Positions 12,901 to 24,330 of a stretch of 64,000 nt of DNA are shown here, piece by piece (the stretch's first letter is position 1; each line of letters begins with the position of its first letter). The notes beneath the pieces were generated by a model. That model saw only the letters and a list, made by a program, of their open reading frames with translations, searched no databases and was not told the origin of the DNA. The stretch covers positions 77,001-141,000 of the forward strand of contig JAPDFW010000110.1 in NCBI GenBank assembly GCA_028826165.1, read 5' to 3'. The position numbers were made by a program, and so were the translations under genes. The stretch comes from Anaeramoeba ignava (lineage: Eukaryota > Metamonada > Anaeramoebidae).

Positions 12901-14004
12901 GAAAGATTAAGCAAAGTTAACGGAAATTTGGAATGTGCAGATTGTCAAGCTAAATCGCCTGATTGGGCTTCAATTAATATGGGATGCCTCATCTGCATTG
13001 ATTGTAGCGGAATACATCGTAGTCTTGGTGTTGATTTTTCTCAAGTTCGTTCAACAAAACTTGATGTTTGGGAACCTTCTGTTTTATCTTTAATGGAAAA
13101 CCTTGGAAATGAAAAAGTGAATTCTGTTTTGGAACAGCAACTTGGCAAAATTACAAAGCCAAATGCAGATGATAACTCACTCACAAAGCGAGCATTCATA
13201 ATCAGGAAATATTGCAAAAGAGAATTTGTTGTTGGTTTTCTTTCCAGTATTAAAGCAACTGATGAAAAAAAAAAAAGGATTGAAGAATTAACTGAAAAAT
13301 GCCACGTGGTGATTAAAAAACAAGAACTTTTGGAAGTATTTCGTTTGTTGGCACAAGGAGCCTCTATTATTTGGCAGAACCCCAAAGAAGACGGAAACAC
13401 CCTTGTTCACACCGCGGCTTTGGTTGGCAATATGGACATTTTGGAGCTTATTCTGTTAAATGCAACAAAGGATGTCGAAACGCTTAACAAAAATCAACAA
13501 ACACCACTTCATTGTGCAGTTATCGGAAATCATCCCAGAGTGGTTCGCAGATTACTTGATCAAGGACTGGGGAAAAAATTCACAAATATTTCAGAAAACC
13601 AACCCAGAGAAGCCATTTCTCCAAAGGACTTGGCTGAAATGATGGGTCATCAAGAATGTATCAGAGTTTTTCTTGGTGAAGATCCTCAAGATATTGAACA
13701 AGAATCAAAAAATGAAGAAAAACCAGTTGAGAACCAAGAAAAACAAACAGAAAAAAACACTCTCGAAAATCAAGAGGAACAATCTCAAGAAAAAGTGGAA
13801 CAACTTCAAGAAAAAGTGGAACAATCTCAAGAAAAAGAGAAACAATCTTTTATTATTCCTATTAAGAAAAAAACTCTTCCTCCTCTTCCAAATAAATTTG
13901 GTGAAAAACCAAAAACAAAAATAAGAACAAAATCTCTTCATAGAAAACTTCCTCAACTTCCTCCTTTAGCAAATATAAAACCTCAACGTTCTAAAAGAGA
14001 TTAA
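9981..14004 (+). CDS. BAR-PH-ArfGAP-ankyrin protein (ACAP/ASAP-type Arf GTPase-activating protein)
   Basis: Six exons: 9981-10125, 10219-10305, 10379-10440, 11917-12369, 12436-12591, 12658-14004; 749 aa. Residues about 1-250 form a BAR domain (EDSPMFQAQIHSFEEQTFEL, then FSQFDISFSVPIQSFI). Residues about 262-370 form a PH domain (KRGYLLQKTTSKVKTWKRRF ending TEEETRSWIEVVQNNI). Next is an ArfGAP zinc finger, CADC with 16 residues to CIDC, then SGIHRSLG with the catalytic Arg. Ankyrin repeats follow (DGNTLVHTAALVGN, NQQTPLHCAV). The tail is Gln/Glu-rich then Pro/Lys-rich (PPLPNKFG, KLPQLPPL), suitable for SH3 binding. Family role: senses curved membrane and phosphoinositides and stimulates GTP hydrolysis on Arf. 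Intron 10441-11916 is inflated by a 12-mer repeat; the other four are 66-93 bp. Confidence 0.9.
10450..11905. repeat. AATTTATAATTA 12-mer array in an ArfGAP intron
   Basis: About 1.45 kb of the 12-mer AATTTATAATTA with CAAAATTTATAT variants toward the 3' end, inside intron 10441-11916. It begins about nine bases after the donor and ends a few bases before the AAAAAG acceptor. Confidence 0.92.
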
Positions 14005-14070
14005 AATAATCCATTTCTTGTTTTTTTGCTTTTTTTTTTTTAAATAACAAAATTGAATGAAAAACAAAAT

Positions 14071-14112
14071 TTTTTTTTTCCTTTTTTTTCATTTTTTTCC
14101 TTTTTTTTTAAA
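14071..14112 (+). promoter_or_regulatory. T-rich TTCATTTTTT element upstream of the ARM gene
   Basis: TTTTTTTTCATTTTTTTCCT lies within the 55 bp upstream of the ATG at 14124, after a GC-containing TTTTTTTGCTTTTTTT block at 14020-14040. This is the same arrangement as at other starts here. It is also the only spacer after the ArfGAP stop at 14004. Confidence 0.4.
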
Positions 14113-14123
14113 AAAATAATAAA

Positions 14124-17100
14124 ATGGAACATAAAAAAGAACAAAAACAAATTTTATTACAAAAAATAAATGAAATGAAACAATTTCCACAAAATGAAGA
14201 AATTCAACAAAACGGATCTATTTTTATAAGAAATTTTGTTAAAGAATTTGGAAGTAAAAATTAAATCAAAAAAACAAATTTTATTTATTTAAATTAAATT
14301 TTTTTATTTAAAAATAAAAGTTGATAATTTAAAAGAAACTTCAAGAATACAAATTTTTTTTGAATCAATAAAAAATTTTCCACAAAATAAAATTATTCAA
14401 GAAAATTGTATTTTTATCATTTCCAAAATTAATTTTGAGAAAGGTATTTAAAAAAATCAAAAATCAAAAAATCAAAAAAAGCAAAATTATTCAATTTATA
14501 AATTCATTTTAAAAAAATAAAAAAAAAAAAAAAAGAAACTCAAGATCAAATTAGAAATACAAATGGAATTGATTTAATTATAAAAGCAATGAATAATTTT
14601 ATTGAAAATGAAGATATTCAAAAAAGTGGATGTGGAGCTTTATGGAATATTTCATTAAGGAATCAAAGTAAATTAATTTATATTTAAAAAATTTAATTAT
14701 AAAAATTAATTTATTTAAAAAAATCAAAAAGAAAATCGAGAACAAATTAGAATTTTAAATGGAATTAAAGCAATTACGCAAGCTATGAAAAATTTCCCAA
14801 ATAATGAAGATATACAAAAAGAAGGATCTGAATCTTTATGGTGTATAGCTGTGAATAGTGAAAGTAAATATGAATTAAAAATTAAAATTAAATTTGAAAA
14901 CAAAAATTAAATATAATATAATATAATAAAGAGAATAAAGATGAAATTAGAAATACAAATGGAATTGATTTAATTATTGAAGCAATGAATAATTTTATCG
15001 AAAATGAAGATATTCAAGAAAATGGATGTGGAGCTTTATGGACTATTGCTGTAAATAATCAAGGTAAATTAATTTATATTTAAAAAATTTAATTACAAAA
15101 ATTAATTTAATTATAAAAAAATCAAAAAGAAAATCGAGAACAAATTAGAATTTTAAATGGAATCGAGGCAATTATACAAGCTATGAAAAAATTTTCAGAA
15201 AATAAAGATATTCAATATCAAGGATGTGGAGCTTTATGGAATATTTCTGTAGAAAATACAGGTATTTATAAAATAAAATCAAATCAAATCAAAATCAAAT
15301 TTAAATCAAATTAAATCAAATTAAATCAAATCAAATCAAATCAAATCAAATTTAATCAAATTAAATCAAATCAAAATCAAATTAAAATCAAAAAAATCAA
15401 ATCAAATCAAAATTAAATTTAAATTAAATTTAAATCAAATCAAATCAAATCAAAATTAAATTAAATCAATTTAAATCAAATCAAATTAAATCAAATTAAA
15501 TCAAATTAAATCAAATTTAAATCAAATTTAAATCAAATTTAAATTTAAATAAATCAAAATCAAATCAAATTAAATCAAATTAAATCAAATCAAAATCAAA
15601 ATTAAATTTAAATTAAATTTAAATCAAATTAAATCAAATTTAAATTAAATTAAAATTAAATCAAATTTAATCAAATTAAATTAAATCAAATTCAAAATTA
15701 AATCAAATTAAATTAAATCAAATTAAACTCAAATCAAATCAAATCAAATCAAATCAAATCAAATCAAATCAAATTAAATTAAATCAAATCAAATTCAAAT
15801 CAAAATTAAATTAAATTAAATCAAATCAATTTAAATTAAATTAAAATCAAAATTAAATCAATTAAATCAAATTTAAATCAAATTAAATCAAATCAAATTA
15901 AAAAATCAAATCAAATCCAAATCAAATTAAAATCAAATCAAAAAAATCAAATTAAAATCAAATCAAATCAAATTAAATCAAATCAAATCAAATCAAAATT
16001 AAATTAAATCAATTTAAATCAAATCAAATTAAATCGAATTAAATCAAATCAAATTAAATCGAATTAAATCAAATCAAATTAAATCAAATTAAATTAAATC
16101 AAATTTAAATCAAATTAAATCAAATCAAAATCAAATTTAATCGAATTAAATCAAATTTAAATCAAAATTAAATCGAATTAAATCAAATTAAAATTAAATC
16201 AAATTAAATCAAATCAAATTAAATCAAATCAAATCAAATCAAATCAAATCAAATTAAATTAAATTAAATCAAATCAAATTAAATCAAATTAAATCAAATT
16301 AAATCAAATTAAATTAAATTAAATCAAATTAAATCAAATTTAAATCAAATTAAATTAAATCAAATCAAATCAAATCAAATCAAATCAAATCAAATCAAAT
16401 TTAAATTAAAATTAAATCAAATTAAATCAAATTAAATCAAATTAAAATTAAATCAAATTAAATTAAATCAAAATTAAATCAAAATTAAATCAAATTAAAT
16501 TAAAATCAAATTTAAATTAAATTAAATCAAAAGATAACAAGGATAAAATTAGAGAATTGGAAGGAATTAATTACATTATAAAAGCTATGGAAAAGTTTCC
16601 AAAGAAGAAAAAGATACAAGAAAATGGATGTGGAGCATTATGGAATATTTCTCCAAATAGAAGTAAGTTTAAATTCCAAATTTTAAATTCCAAATTTTAA
16701 ATTTCAAATTTCAAATTAAAAAACAAAAAAAGAGAATAAAATTGAAATTAGGAAATTGAATGGAATTAAAGTAATCATAAAAGCAATGGAAGAATTCCCA
16801 AACCATGAGATTATTCAAGAAAATGGATGTGGAGCTTTATGGACTCTTGCTTCAAGTGAGAAAGGTAAAATTTAAAAATTAAAATTTAAAATTTAAAATT
16901 AAAAATTAAAATTAAAATTAAAATTAAAATTAAAATTAAAATCAAAATCAAAATCAAATTTAAAATTAAAATTAAAATTAAAATCAAAATTTAAAAAAAA
17001 GATAATAAAAAAGAAATTGGAAAATCAAAATTAAAATCAAAATTAAAATTAAAAATTAAAATCAAAATCAAAATCAAAATTAAAATTAAAATCAAAAATT

Positions 17101-19721
17101 AAAAATTAAAATAAAAATCAAAATCAAAACCAAAATCAAAATTCAAAAATTTAATTCAAATTTAAAATTAAAAAAAAGATAATAAAAAAGAAATTGGAAA
17201 ATCGAATGGGATTAAAGCAATTATTGAAGCAATGGATAAATTTATAGATAAAAAAGATATACAAGAAAATGGATGTGGAGCTTTATGGGATATTATTGCA
17301 GATAATAAATGTGAATTTTCATCAAAATAATTTCCAAATTAAAAAAAATTTTTAATTCTCAAAAACAAAAAATATTTTCCTTAATTTTAAAATTTAGCAA
17401 ATGAAATTATATTTACAGAATTAAATGGAATTAAAACAATTTTAAACGCAATAAATCAATTCAAAATGAATACCAATTTAATTTTAAATTCAGCAAAAAT
17501 TCTCCATTTACTTTCTTCTTCAAACAATAGTAAATGTTTAAAAAGTTTTCTTTTATGTAAAATTGTTGATGAAAATGAAAATGTATAAAATTTTGAAATA
17601 GGAAATCGGATTATAATTAAAAAATTGAAAGGACTTGAAATATTAAATGATATACCATCATGTTTTGAAAAAGATATAGAAATTAAAAATAAAATAGATG
17701 ATATTTTAAGCAATCTTCTTCTTAATTCAGGTAAAAAGAAAAGAAAAGAAAAATGTTCCATTTTTTAATTGATTAATAACAACGGAAAAAAAAAATAGAT
17801 AATCTGTTTGCAATTTCAAGAAATAAAGGAATTCAACAAACAGGTGTGGTTGTTCGTCAATTCTCAGGCAATTCTTCAATAAATTTATTTAGCTCAAATT
17901 CAAGTAAGAAATTTTAAATTTTTAAAATTTTTTAATTTTCTAATTTTAAAATGTAAAAATTGAACCAAAGTTGATTTAGGAAAAATCAAAAATAACGAAG
18001 TTTGGTTTTTTAACTTTGAACAATTTGATATTTTTAACCAAAATTCCAACAAACAAATCAAAATGAATCCAATAAAAATCCCAATACCAGAAAATTATGA
18101 ATTGGTTCAACAAATTTCAACAGGAAATTATTCAACAATTTTTCTTTTTGAAAATGGAGATGCAATTGAACATTTAGGAGATTTAAATCAAGATCCTCAA
18201 CCAATTCCAATTTTTGATATCAGAAAAGTAAGTGTTGGTGAACAAAATGAAGCTGTTTTAACACCAGATGGAGTTGCATATGCAAAAGGATATGATATTA
18301 ATTCAGAAAAAAACGAATTTACTAACATTTCAGAATTAATTGATAATCAAGATGATAAAGTAATTGAAGATATTATCAGCAATTTCAAAACAGTTTATTT
18401 ATTAACTTCAAATCAAAATGCTTATGGAATTGGATCAAATGAATATGGCCAACTTGGTTTAGATCCTAAAAAAATAGAAGAAGCAAAAAGTCCTATTTTA
18501 ATGATGCAAACAATATCCAAAATTTTTTCAGGAAGTTGTTCATTTTGTGTTTTTCTTTTGAATTTAAACCAAGATTTATTTGGATGTGGAAATAATGATT
18601 ATGGTCAACTTGGTTTGGGAAAAATACAAAAAGCGCAAGAATTAACCCAAATCCAAAATATTCCAAAAGGAAAAATCATTGATATCCAAGCAGGATGGTA
18701 TCATTCTATAATGTTAATCAAAGAAAATAAGAAAACGACACTTTATTCATGTGGAGATTACCACTATAACGGACTTGGTAAGAAAGAAAACACTTACGAA
18801 TTTACTGAAATCAAATCACCTTTATTTGAAGATGATAATATTCTTGATATTTCTTGTGGAAATGATCACACTTTGATTTTAACTTCAAGTGGGAAATTAA
18901 TTGGTTTAGCAAATAATCTATATTTGTCCGAATTTAGCAATTTACTTCTTTCAAAACCAATTGAAATTGAACTTCCTAAATTATCATTTGATATTTCTAA
19001 TTATCGAATTTGTTCTGGATACAAAAATTCACTTTTCTATTCAAAATTTTTTTCAACTCTTGAAGATGATTTACTTAAATTATTCAGAAGAAAAGAATTT
19101 TGTGATATTTCATTTATAACAAAAGATGGGGGAATCATTGGAGCTCATAAATTTATTTTGGAAACTAGAATTGGACAAGGAGATCAAATTGAAGAATTTA
19201 GAGAATATATTTCACAAACATCAACTAAAGATGCAATTTGGATATTTGAAACCATTTATTCAAACAAAAAGAACTTGACTGAATCTGAAAAGGAAATAAA
19301 ACTTATTTTTAATTTAAACATAACAATCGAAGAATCAATTAAAGATATTTTTTATTTGAAAGAAGATCAAAAAGAAGAAAAAGATAAAGTGAAAAATTTT
19401 ATTATCCAAAAAAACGAAAAGCAATTTAGATTCCCCAAGTTGTTATTGATAGCAAGAAGTGAATTATATCGAGGAATGTTTTTATCCGTAAAAGATGATG
19501 AATCTAATAAAGTTACTGATTACAGTGAATTAAGTGAACAAGCTTTTGAAATTTTGGAATATTGGATTTATTCAAATGAAATCAAAGAAGAAATCACAAT
19601 CACAAGAAAAATTATTGAAGAACTTGGAACTGGAATGGATTATTTCCAATTAAATGAATCACATCCAAATTTAGTTGATTTATTAATGGAGAAATTTCAA
19701 GAACAAGAAAAAAAGAAATAA
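14124..19721 (+). CDS. ARM-repeat protein apparently fused to RCC1-BTB-BTB
   Basis: Thirteen exons: 14124-14253, 14321-14443, 14536-14667, 14732-14863, 14932-15063, 15130-15261, 16534-16662, 16733-16864, 17179-17310, 17398-17529, 17602-17730, 17799-17903, 17980-19721; 1093 aa. Exons 1-12 each carry one ARM-like unit of about 42-44 residues (pattern EIRNTNGIDLIIKAM...ENGCGALWNIS), and every intron is phase 1. The last exon gives an RCC1 propeller (GIGSNEYGQLGLD, GCGNNDYGQLGLG, DIQAGWYHSIML), a BTB (RRKEFCDISF) and a second BTB (RSELYRGMF, DYSELS). No ATG exists between 17799 and 18062 in a usable frame. Yet the sequence before the ATG at 18063 (NNEVWFFNFEQ) aligns with the N-termini of the RCC1-BTB paralogues, so splicing from the ARM exons is the simplest reading. 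Alternative: two genes, the first ending at 17918 and the second starting at 18063 with a shortened N-terminus. Confidence 0.7.
15266..16530. repeat. TCAAA/TTAAA pentamer array in an ARM-gene intron
   Basis: Pure alternation of ATCAA and ATTAA pentamers fills intron 15262-16533 (1272 bp). The other introns of this gene are 64-92 bp apart from 16865-17178. Confidence 0.92.
16868..17176. repeat. AAAATY hexamer array with a captured exon fragment
   Basis: AAAATT/AAAATC hexamers fill intron 16865-17178. At 16993-17026 the array is interrupted by a copy of the intron end and first bases of the downstream exon (AAAAAAAAGATAATAAAAAA), which recurs intact at 17171-17206. The copy is truncated after the codons for about eight residues and continues into repeat. 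Confidence 0.8.
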
Positions 19722-19834
19722 AAAAATTTTTTTTTTTTGATTTTTTTTGATTTCATTTTTTTCCTTTTCAAATAAATTCAATTTCATTCATTTTCTTTTA
19801 ATTTAATTTTTAAATAAATTTTCATTTAATTTTT

Positions 19835-20845
19835 ATGTCTTTTGATAATCTCATTTTTAAAAAGAATTTGCTAACTCAAAGTATTGGAAGAATTTTATAT
19901 TATTTTCCCAATCAAATCACAACAACAATGGAAATAGCAAAAGAAAAATTAGAAAAAGGGAAAATAAAACATGGAACTATGATTTTAGCTGAAAAACAAA
20001 CAAAAGGACAAGGAAGAAAAAACCGAACATTTATTTCTCCATCAGGAAATTTATATTTTACATTGATATTAAAACCGTTTTCCAAAAAATGGTATGAAGA
20101 TTTTTTAAGATATAATATCGCAGCTCCTCTTGCAGTTGCTGAAACTTGCAATGAAATATTTGAAGAGAAATTAAATCAAAATTTAAATCAAAATTTAAAT
20201 CAAAATTTAGATAAAAATTTAAATCAAAATTTAAATCAAAAATTAAATGAAAATTTAAATCAAAATTTAAATCAAAATTTAAATCAAAATTTAAATCAAA
20301 ATTTGGATCAAAAAGTGGATCAAAATTTAAATCAAAATTTAAATCAAAAATTAGTTCCAAAAATTGCTAAAATTAAATGGCCTAATGATATTTGGGTTGA
20401 TTCAAAGAAAATTAGTGGTATTTTAATGAATAATTATTGTCAAGATCAAGAAAGAATTTTCGCTTTATTAGGAATTGGAATCAATATCAATTCAAATCCT
20501 TCTGATTTTGATAATTCACTTCAATCAATAACAACTTCTCTTAAACAAGAAATCAATGAATCTGTTAGTAGAGAAGGTGTTTTGGCATTGTTTTGTAATA
20601 AATTTGAAAATTTGATTGATTCTTCTCAATTTTCTTTGGAAAATTTAGTTCATAAATTTAATCAAATTGATTTGACTATAGGAAATACAATTATTGTTAT
20701 TGAAGGTCAAAATACATATCAAGCAATTTCAAGAGGTTTAATTAATAATGGTTGTTTGTTAGTTGAATTAGAAAATGGAACAAAAAGAGAAGTTTCATCT
20801 GCTGATGTTTCAATTAAACCAGAAAATTATTTTGAAAAAAAATGA
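19835..20845 (+). CDS. Biotin-protein ligase (BirA/BPL catalytic domain)
   Basis: Single exon of 336 aa. It has the biotinyl-AMP signature GQGRKNRTFISPSGNLYFT near residue 55 and KIKWPNDIWV followed by KISGILMNN near residue 178, then GIGININSNP, all hallmarks of class I biotin ligases. It has no N-terminal DNA-binding domain, so it is an enzyme only. It would attach biotin to carboxylases in the cytosol. Between these motifs, residues about 112-170 are an Asn-Leu-Asn-Gln repeat encoded by a 12-mer (AATTTAAATCAA). This sits just before the KWPND strand and is absent from typical ligases. In the glycine loop, Gln replaces the first Arg of the usual GRGRxxR. The downstream C-terminal domain looks complete (GRLINNGCLL-type strand). 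Confidence 0.88.
   Translation: MSFDNLIFKKNLLTQSIGRILYYFPNQITTTMEIAKEKLEKGKIKHGTMILAEKQTKGQGRKNRTFISPSGNLYFTLILKPFSKKWYEDFLRYNIAAPLAVAETCNEIFEEKLNQNLNQNLNQNLDKNLNQNLNQKLNENLNQNLNQNLNQNLNQNLDQKVDQNLNQNLNQKLVPKIAKIKWPNDIWVDSKKISGILMNNYCQDQERIFALLGIGININSNPSDFDNSLQSITTSLKQEINESVSREGVLALFCNKFENLIDSSQFSLENLVHKFNQIDLTIGNTIIVIEGQNTYQAISRGLINNGCLLVELENGTKREVSSADVSIKPENYFEKK
20168..20350 (+). repeat. Coding 12-mer repeat in the biotin ligase
   Basis: About fifteen copies of AATTTAAATCAA or close variants remain in frame and encode Asn-Leu-Asn-Gln. Substitutions such as GATAAA and GTGGAT are scattered within the run, so the copies are not recent perfect duplicates. Confidence 0.9.
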
Positions 20846-21208
20846 ATTTGGAAAAAAAAAAAACTTTTTTTTTATTTGCTTTTTTTTGAAAATGAATTTG
20901 GATTGATGAAAAAAAAAAAGTTGATTTTTTTCTTTTTTTTTTGAGAATTTGTTGAAAATTTTTGAACCAAACTTGTTGAATCGAATTTTTTGAACTTATC
21001 AAATTTTGGACTGAAAAAAAAATTAATTTTTTTTTTCTTCTTTTTCTTCTTTTTCTTCTTTTTCTTCTTTTTCTTTTTGTTCTATCTTCTTCTTCTTGAA
21101 AAGAAGGGAAAAAGATCAAATCAAGAAATTTGAAAAAGAACGTTGATTAGAAAAATAAAAGGAAATGAAATTATTCTTTTTTTTTTTGTAAATTTTGAAA
21201 ATAGGAAA
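20846..21208. other. Convergent intergenic region with poly-A/T and CTTTTT tracts
   Basis: 363 bp between two 3' ends. It holds long A and T runs, a TTTGCTTTTTT block at 20876, and a TTTTTCTTC microsatellite at about 21030-21075. I see no gene in it. Confidence 0.7.
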
Positions 21209-24200
21209 TTAATTATCCTTAAAAATTGAATCAAAAAAAGATTCCATTTTTTCTTGATCTTTTTTTGTAAAATCTGAATCTAATTCATCTTGATTTGAAT
21301 TATTTTGGAGATTTCTTGTTTGATAAGAAGGAGGAAAGAAATATTCATAGTTATTTTTTTGTTCTTGAGTTAAAATATTTGGATGAATATTTTTCTCTTG
21401 AAGAAATGAAGGGTTTTGATTTAAATAAGAAAATTCTTGTTCGAAGTTAAAATTTTGAGGTTGATAAAAGGAATTTTGTTGATTAGTGTTTGTCATTTCT
21501 CTTTGAATTTCTAAGTTTTTTAAGAGAGTATTGAAGTCACCAAATTTTGCGAATTCTTCATTTGGTTGGAAGTCATCATAATCTTCGTCTGATTCTGAAT
21601 GGATCATGATATTTTTATTAATTGATTGATTTAAATTTGGAATTGAATTTGAATTTGAATTTAAATTTGAAATTGAATTTGAATTTAAATTTGAATTTGA
21701 AATTGAATTTGAAATTGAAATTGAATTTAAATTTGAATTTGAATTTGAAATTGAATTTAAATTTGAAATTGAATTTAAATTTGATTTATATTCTTGTTTT
21801 GAATTTAAATTTGAATTTGAATTTGAATTTGATTCTGAATTTGAATTTGAAATTGAATTTAAATTTTAATTTGAATTTAAATTTGAAATTGATTTTGAAT
21901 TTTAAATTTGAATTTGAAATTGAATTTGAATTTGATTTAGATTCTTGTTTAAATTTAGATTTAGATTTAGATTCTTGTTTAGATTCTTGTTTAGATTCTT
22001 GTTTTGAATTTGAATTTGAATTTGAATTTGAATTTGAATTTGAATTTGAATTTGAATTTGAATTTGAAATTGAATTTGATTTAGATTCTTGTTTTGAATT
22101 TGAAATTGATTTATATTGCTGTTTTGAATTTGATTTAGATTCTTGTTTAGATTTAGATTTAGATTCTTGTTTAGATTTAGATTTAGATTCTTGTTTAGAT
22201 TCTTGTTTTGAATTTGAATTTGAATTAGATTGTTGTTTAGATTTAGATTTAGATTCTTGTTTAGATTCTTGTTTTGAATTTGATTTAGATTCTTGTTTAG
22301 ATTCTTGTTTTGAATTTGATTTAGATTCTGAATTTGAATTTGAATTTGATTTAGATTCTTGTTTTGAATTTGAATTTGAATTTGATTTAAATTCTTGTTT
22401 TGAATTTGAATTAGATTCTTGTTTAGATTTAGATTCTTGTTTAGATTTATATTCTTGTTTTGAATTTGAATTAGTTTTTGATGAGATTTTCTTTTTAATT
22501 GAAATTTTTTGTGATGAATTAAATGAAAAATCATTATTCTCATTATCTTTATCGGTTCTTTTAAATTCCTTTTGAATTTCTGATCGAATTTCTTGAACTT
22601 TAGTATTCCAATTAAAAGCAAGATTGAAATTTTTCAGTTTTTTCATCAAAAACAATAATATTTGAATCCATTAAAAAATCGATGAAATCTTTAATTCTAC
22701 TAAGGCAAGTCTTGATTTTGTTTTGAGAAACTGGAGTATTAAGAAGTGAATTATGAAAATTTTCCAAAATTCTCAGACCAAATAAAGAGCGGTCAATATC
22801 AATAACTTGTTTTGAAAAAGAAAAAGGTTTTTCAACATTAATTCGATCTGAATCATTATCATTTTCATCTTCATATAAAGAAAACTCTTTAATAATATCC
22901 AAACTAATAACAGAACAATAGTTAACAAAATTTTCCATCATATCACGCAGCGATTTTGCGTTTTTGAGTTGGGAATGTTTAAAAGCAAAGTTTGATTTTT
23001 CCTCAGGAACTTTTATCAGATTAAAAACAATATCCTTGTTTTCTTGAATCCAAGGGATTATTGCGCAAATTTCAGAAGTTAAGTTGCGATGAGTGACTTC
23101 TTGTTGGAAAATCTTTGACAGGAATGCGTGTAGCATTTGTTGAGAATATAAACCCAAAACAGTATCATTCTTGTGAGTCGAATAGAAGAAGACGAGAATA
23201 ATCAAAACTTGAAGAACTGAAGAAATTCCTAAAATGGATTCTTGGTGTTGACTGTCCCATTTCTGGAAGTATTTGGATTGGATCAATTTCTCAAAAAGGT
23301 TTATTGAGTTTCTAAGCCGAGATTTGAAAAGATTTAAGTCAACCTTTGAGATGATTTGGTAAGTGAGATGAATAAATGTTGTTGAGAAAAAAAGAAGCAT
23401 TTCCTTTTCGGTCAATTTCTTAGAAACATCCCATTTGGGGATTTTATCCATAACAAGTTGGTTTTGACTGAATAATTTCATGAGATTTTCCTTTGATTGT
23501 TTTGGAAGAGCTTCTGATAAAAAGACCACGAACAAGGAAAAATAGCGAGAGTAGATTGTGATTTTTCTCGCTTTCTAAAATGGCAAAAAAATTAAAAGCG
23601 TATTCTTGTTTGGGATAAATTTGAATGGCTTGTTGATAATAATTGGAAATTTTGTGCGGCTCCATTTCTGAATTGCCAGTGAAATATTGAATATATCGAT
23701 GAATATCCCCGAGATGAAGAAGAATAACGCTTGCTTGTTTTTTGATTTGAAGCAATGTTTTAACATCCAAATTTTGTGATTTTATATTGATTGAAAAATG
23801 ATCAACAAAAAAATAATTGAAATCAACCCATTTTTTTTCTTTAAAATTTGATTTTTTTGAATCAATTATATTGAAGTATTGGGAAATGAGAGATAAAATT
23901 TGCTCAAAAAATACTTTAGTTTTCGAAAGAAAATCTGTGATATTTTTTTGAAGATAACGATTTTCTTTGTTGAATTCAAATTTTGTTCTTGAATTTTGAA
24001 CAATTGGATAAACAATTTCTTTCCAAAAAATCCCAACAATATTTTTTTCTGATGAAAAAGTGATATTTTCATTGAAAAGTGTTTTTATTTTTTCCATTAA
24101 TTTTTCTAAATTTTCAAAAAGTGAATTCCAACTAATTTGTTTTGTTGATTCTTGAAAGGATTCTTTTTTAAAAACGTTTGTAAATTTTGAAAATTGATTT

Positions 24201-24223
24201 TGAATTTGAGAAAAAATTTCCAT
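21209..24223 (-). CDS. EST1/SMG5-7-like protein, reading frame broken at several points
   Basis: The N-terminal part (24223 down to about 23520) matches the EST1/SMG 14-3-3-like TPR region: NIVGIFWKEIVYPIV, then LLHLGDIHRYIQYF, ISNYYQQAIQIYP, YAFNFFAILES and FFLVRGLF. Proteins of this family act in nonsense-mediated decay (SMG5/6/7) or as telomerase subunits (EST1); the subtype cannot be told. The frame then changes near 23515-23525 (continuing SEALPKQSKENLMKLF), near 22612-22655, and near 21890 inside a Ser/Asn/Lys/Gln repeat. Each change is by one base in the same direction. The acidic C-terminus (DEDYDDF, ending FFDSIFKDN) is open to the stop at 21209. No GT-AG intron fits these three places. 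The breaks could be base-calling indels, a decaying gene or true frameshifting. The start ATG at 24223 lies 108 bp from the divergent eIF2B gene. Confidence 0.62.
21630..22490. repeat. GAATTT/GATTCT repeat within the EST1-like gene
   Basis: About 850 bp of hexamer-derived repeat on the plus strand. Read on the minus strand it encodes Ser-Asn and Lys-Gln-Glu-Ser runs. From about 21900 to 21620 the favoured frame shifts by one base and contains stops, the clearest sign of slippage damage in this gene. Confidence 0.85.
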
Positions 24224-24330
24224 TTTAAAAAAATTAATTAAAAAAAAATGAAAAAAAAAAATAAAAGGAAAAAAATTTTTTTTCATTTTTTTCATTTTAA
24301 AAACCAATTTAAAAACAAAATACATTTAAA
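24224..24330. promoter_or_regulatory. Bidirectional promoter between EST1-like and eIF2B genes
   Basis: The 107-bp spacer contains AAAAAAAAATGAAAAAAAAA (minus orientation of the recurring element) at about 24240 and TTTTTTTTCATTTTTTTCAT (plus orientation) at about 24279. There is one copy pointing toward each divergent gene. Confidence 0.5.

Noticed and set aside
13041-13956. Minus-strand frames opposite the ArfGAP gene
   Set aside because: The plus strand has clear ArfGAP zinc finger, ankyrin and tail sequence; the antisense frames show no domain.
21622-22575. Plus-strand frame of Leu-Asn, then Phe-Glu and Asp-Ser-Cys-Leu repeats
   Set aside because: Antisense of the Ser/Asn/Lys/Gln repeat of the EST1-like gene; the minus frame connects to recognisable domains.
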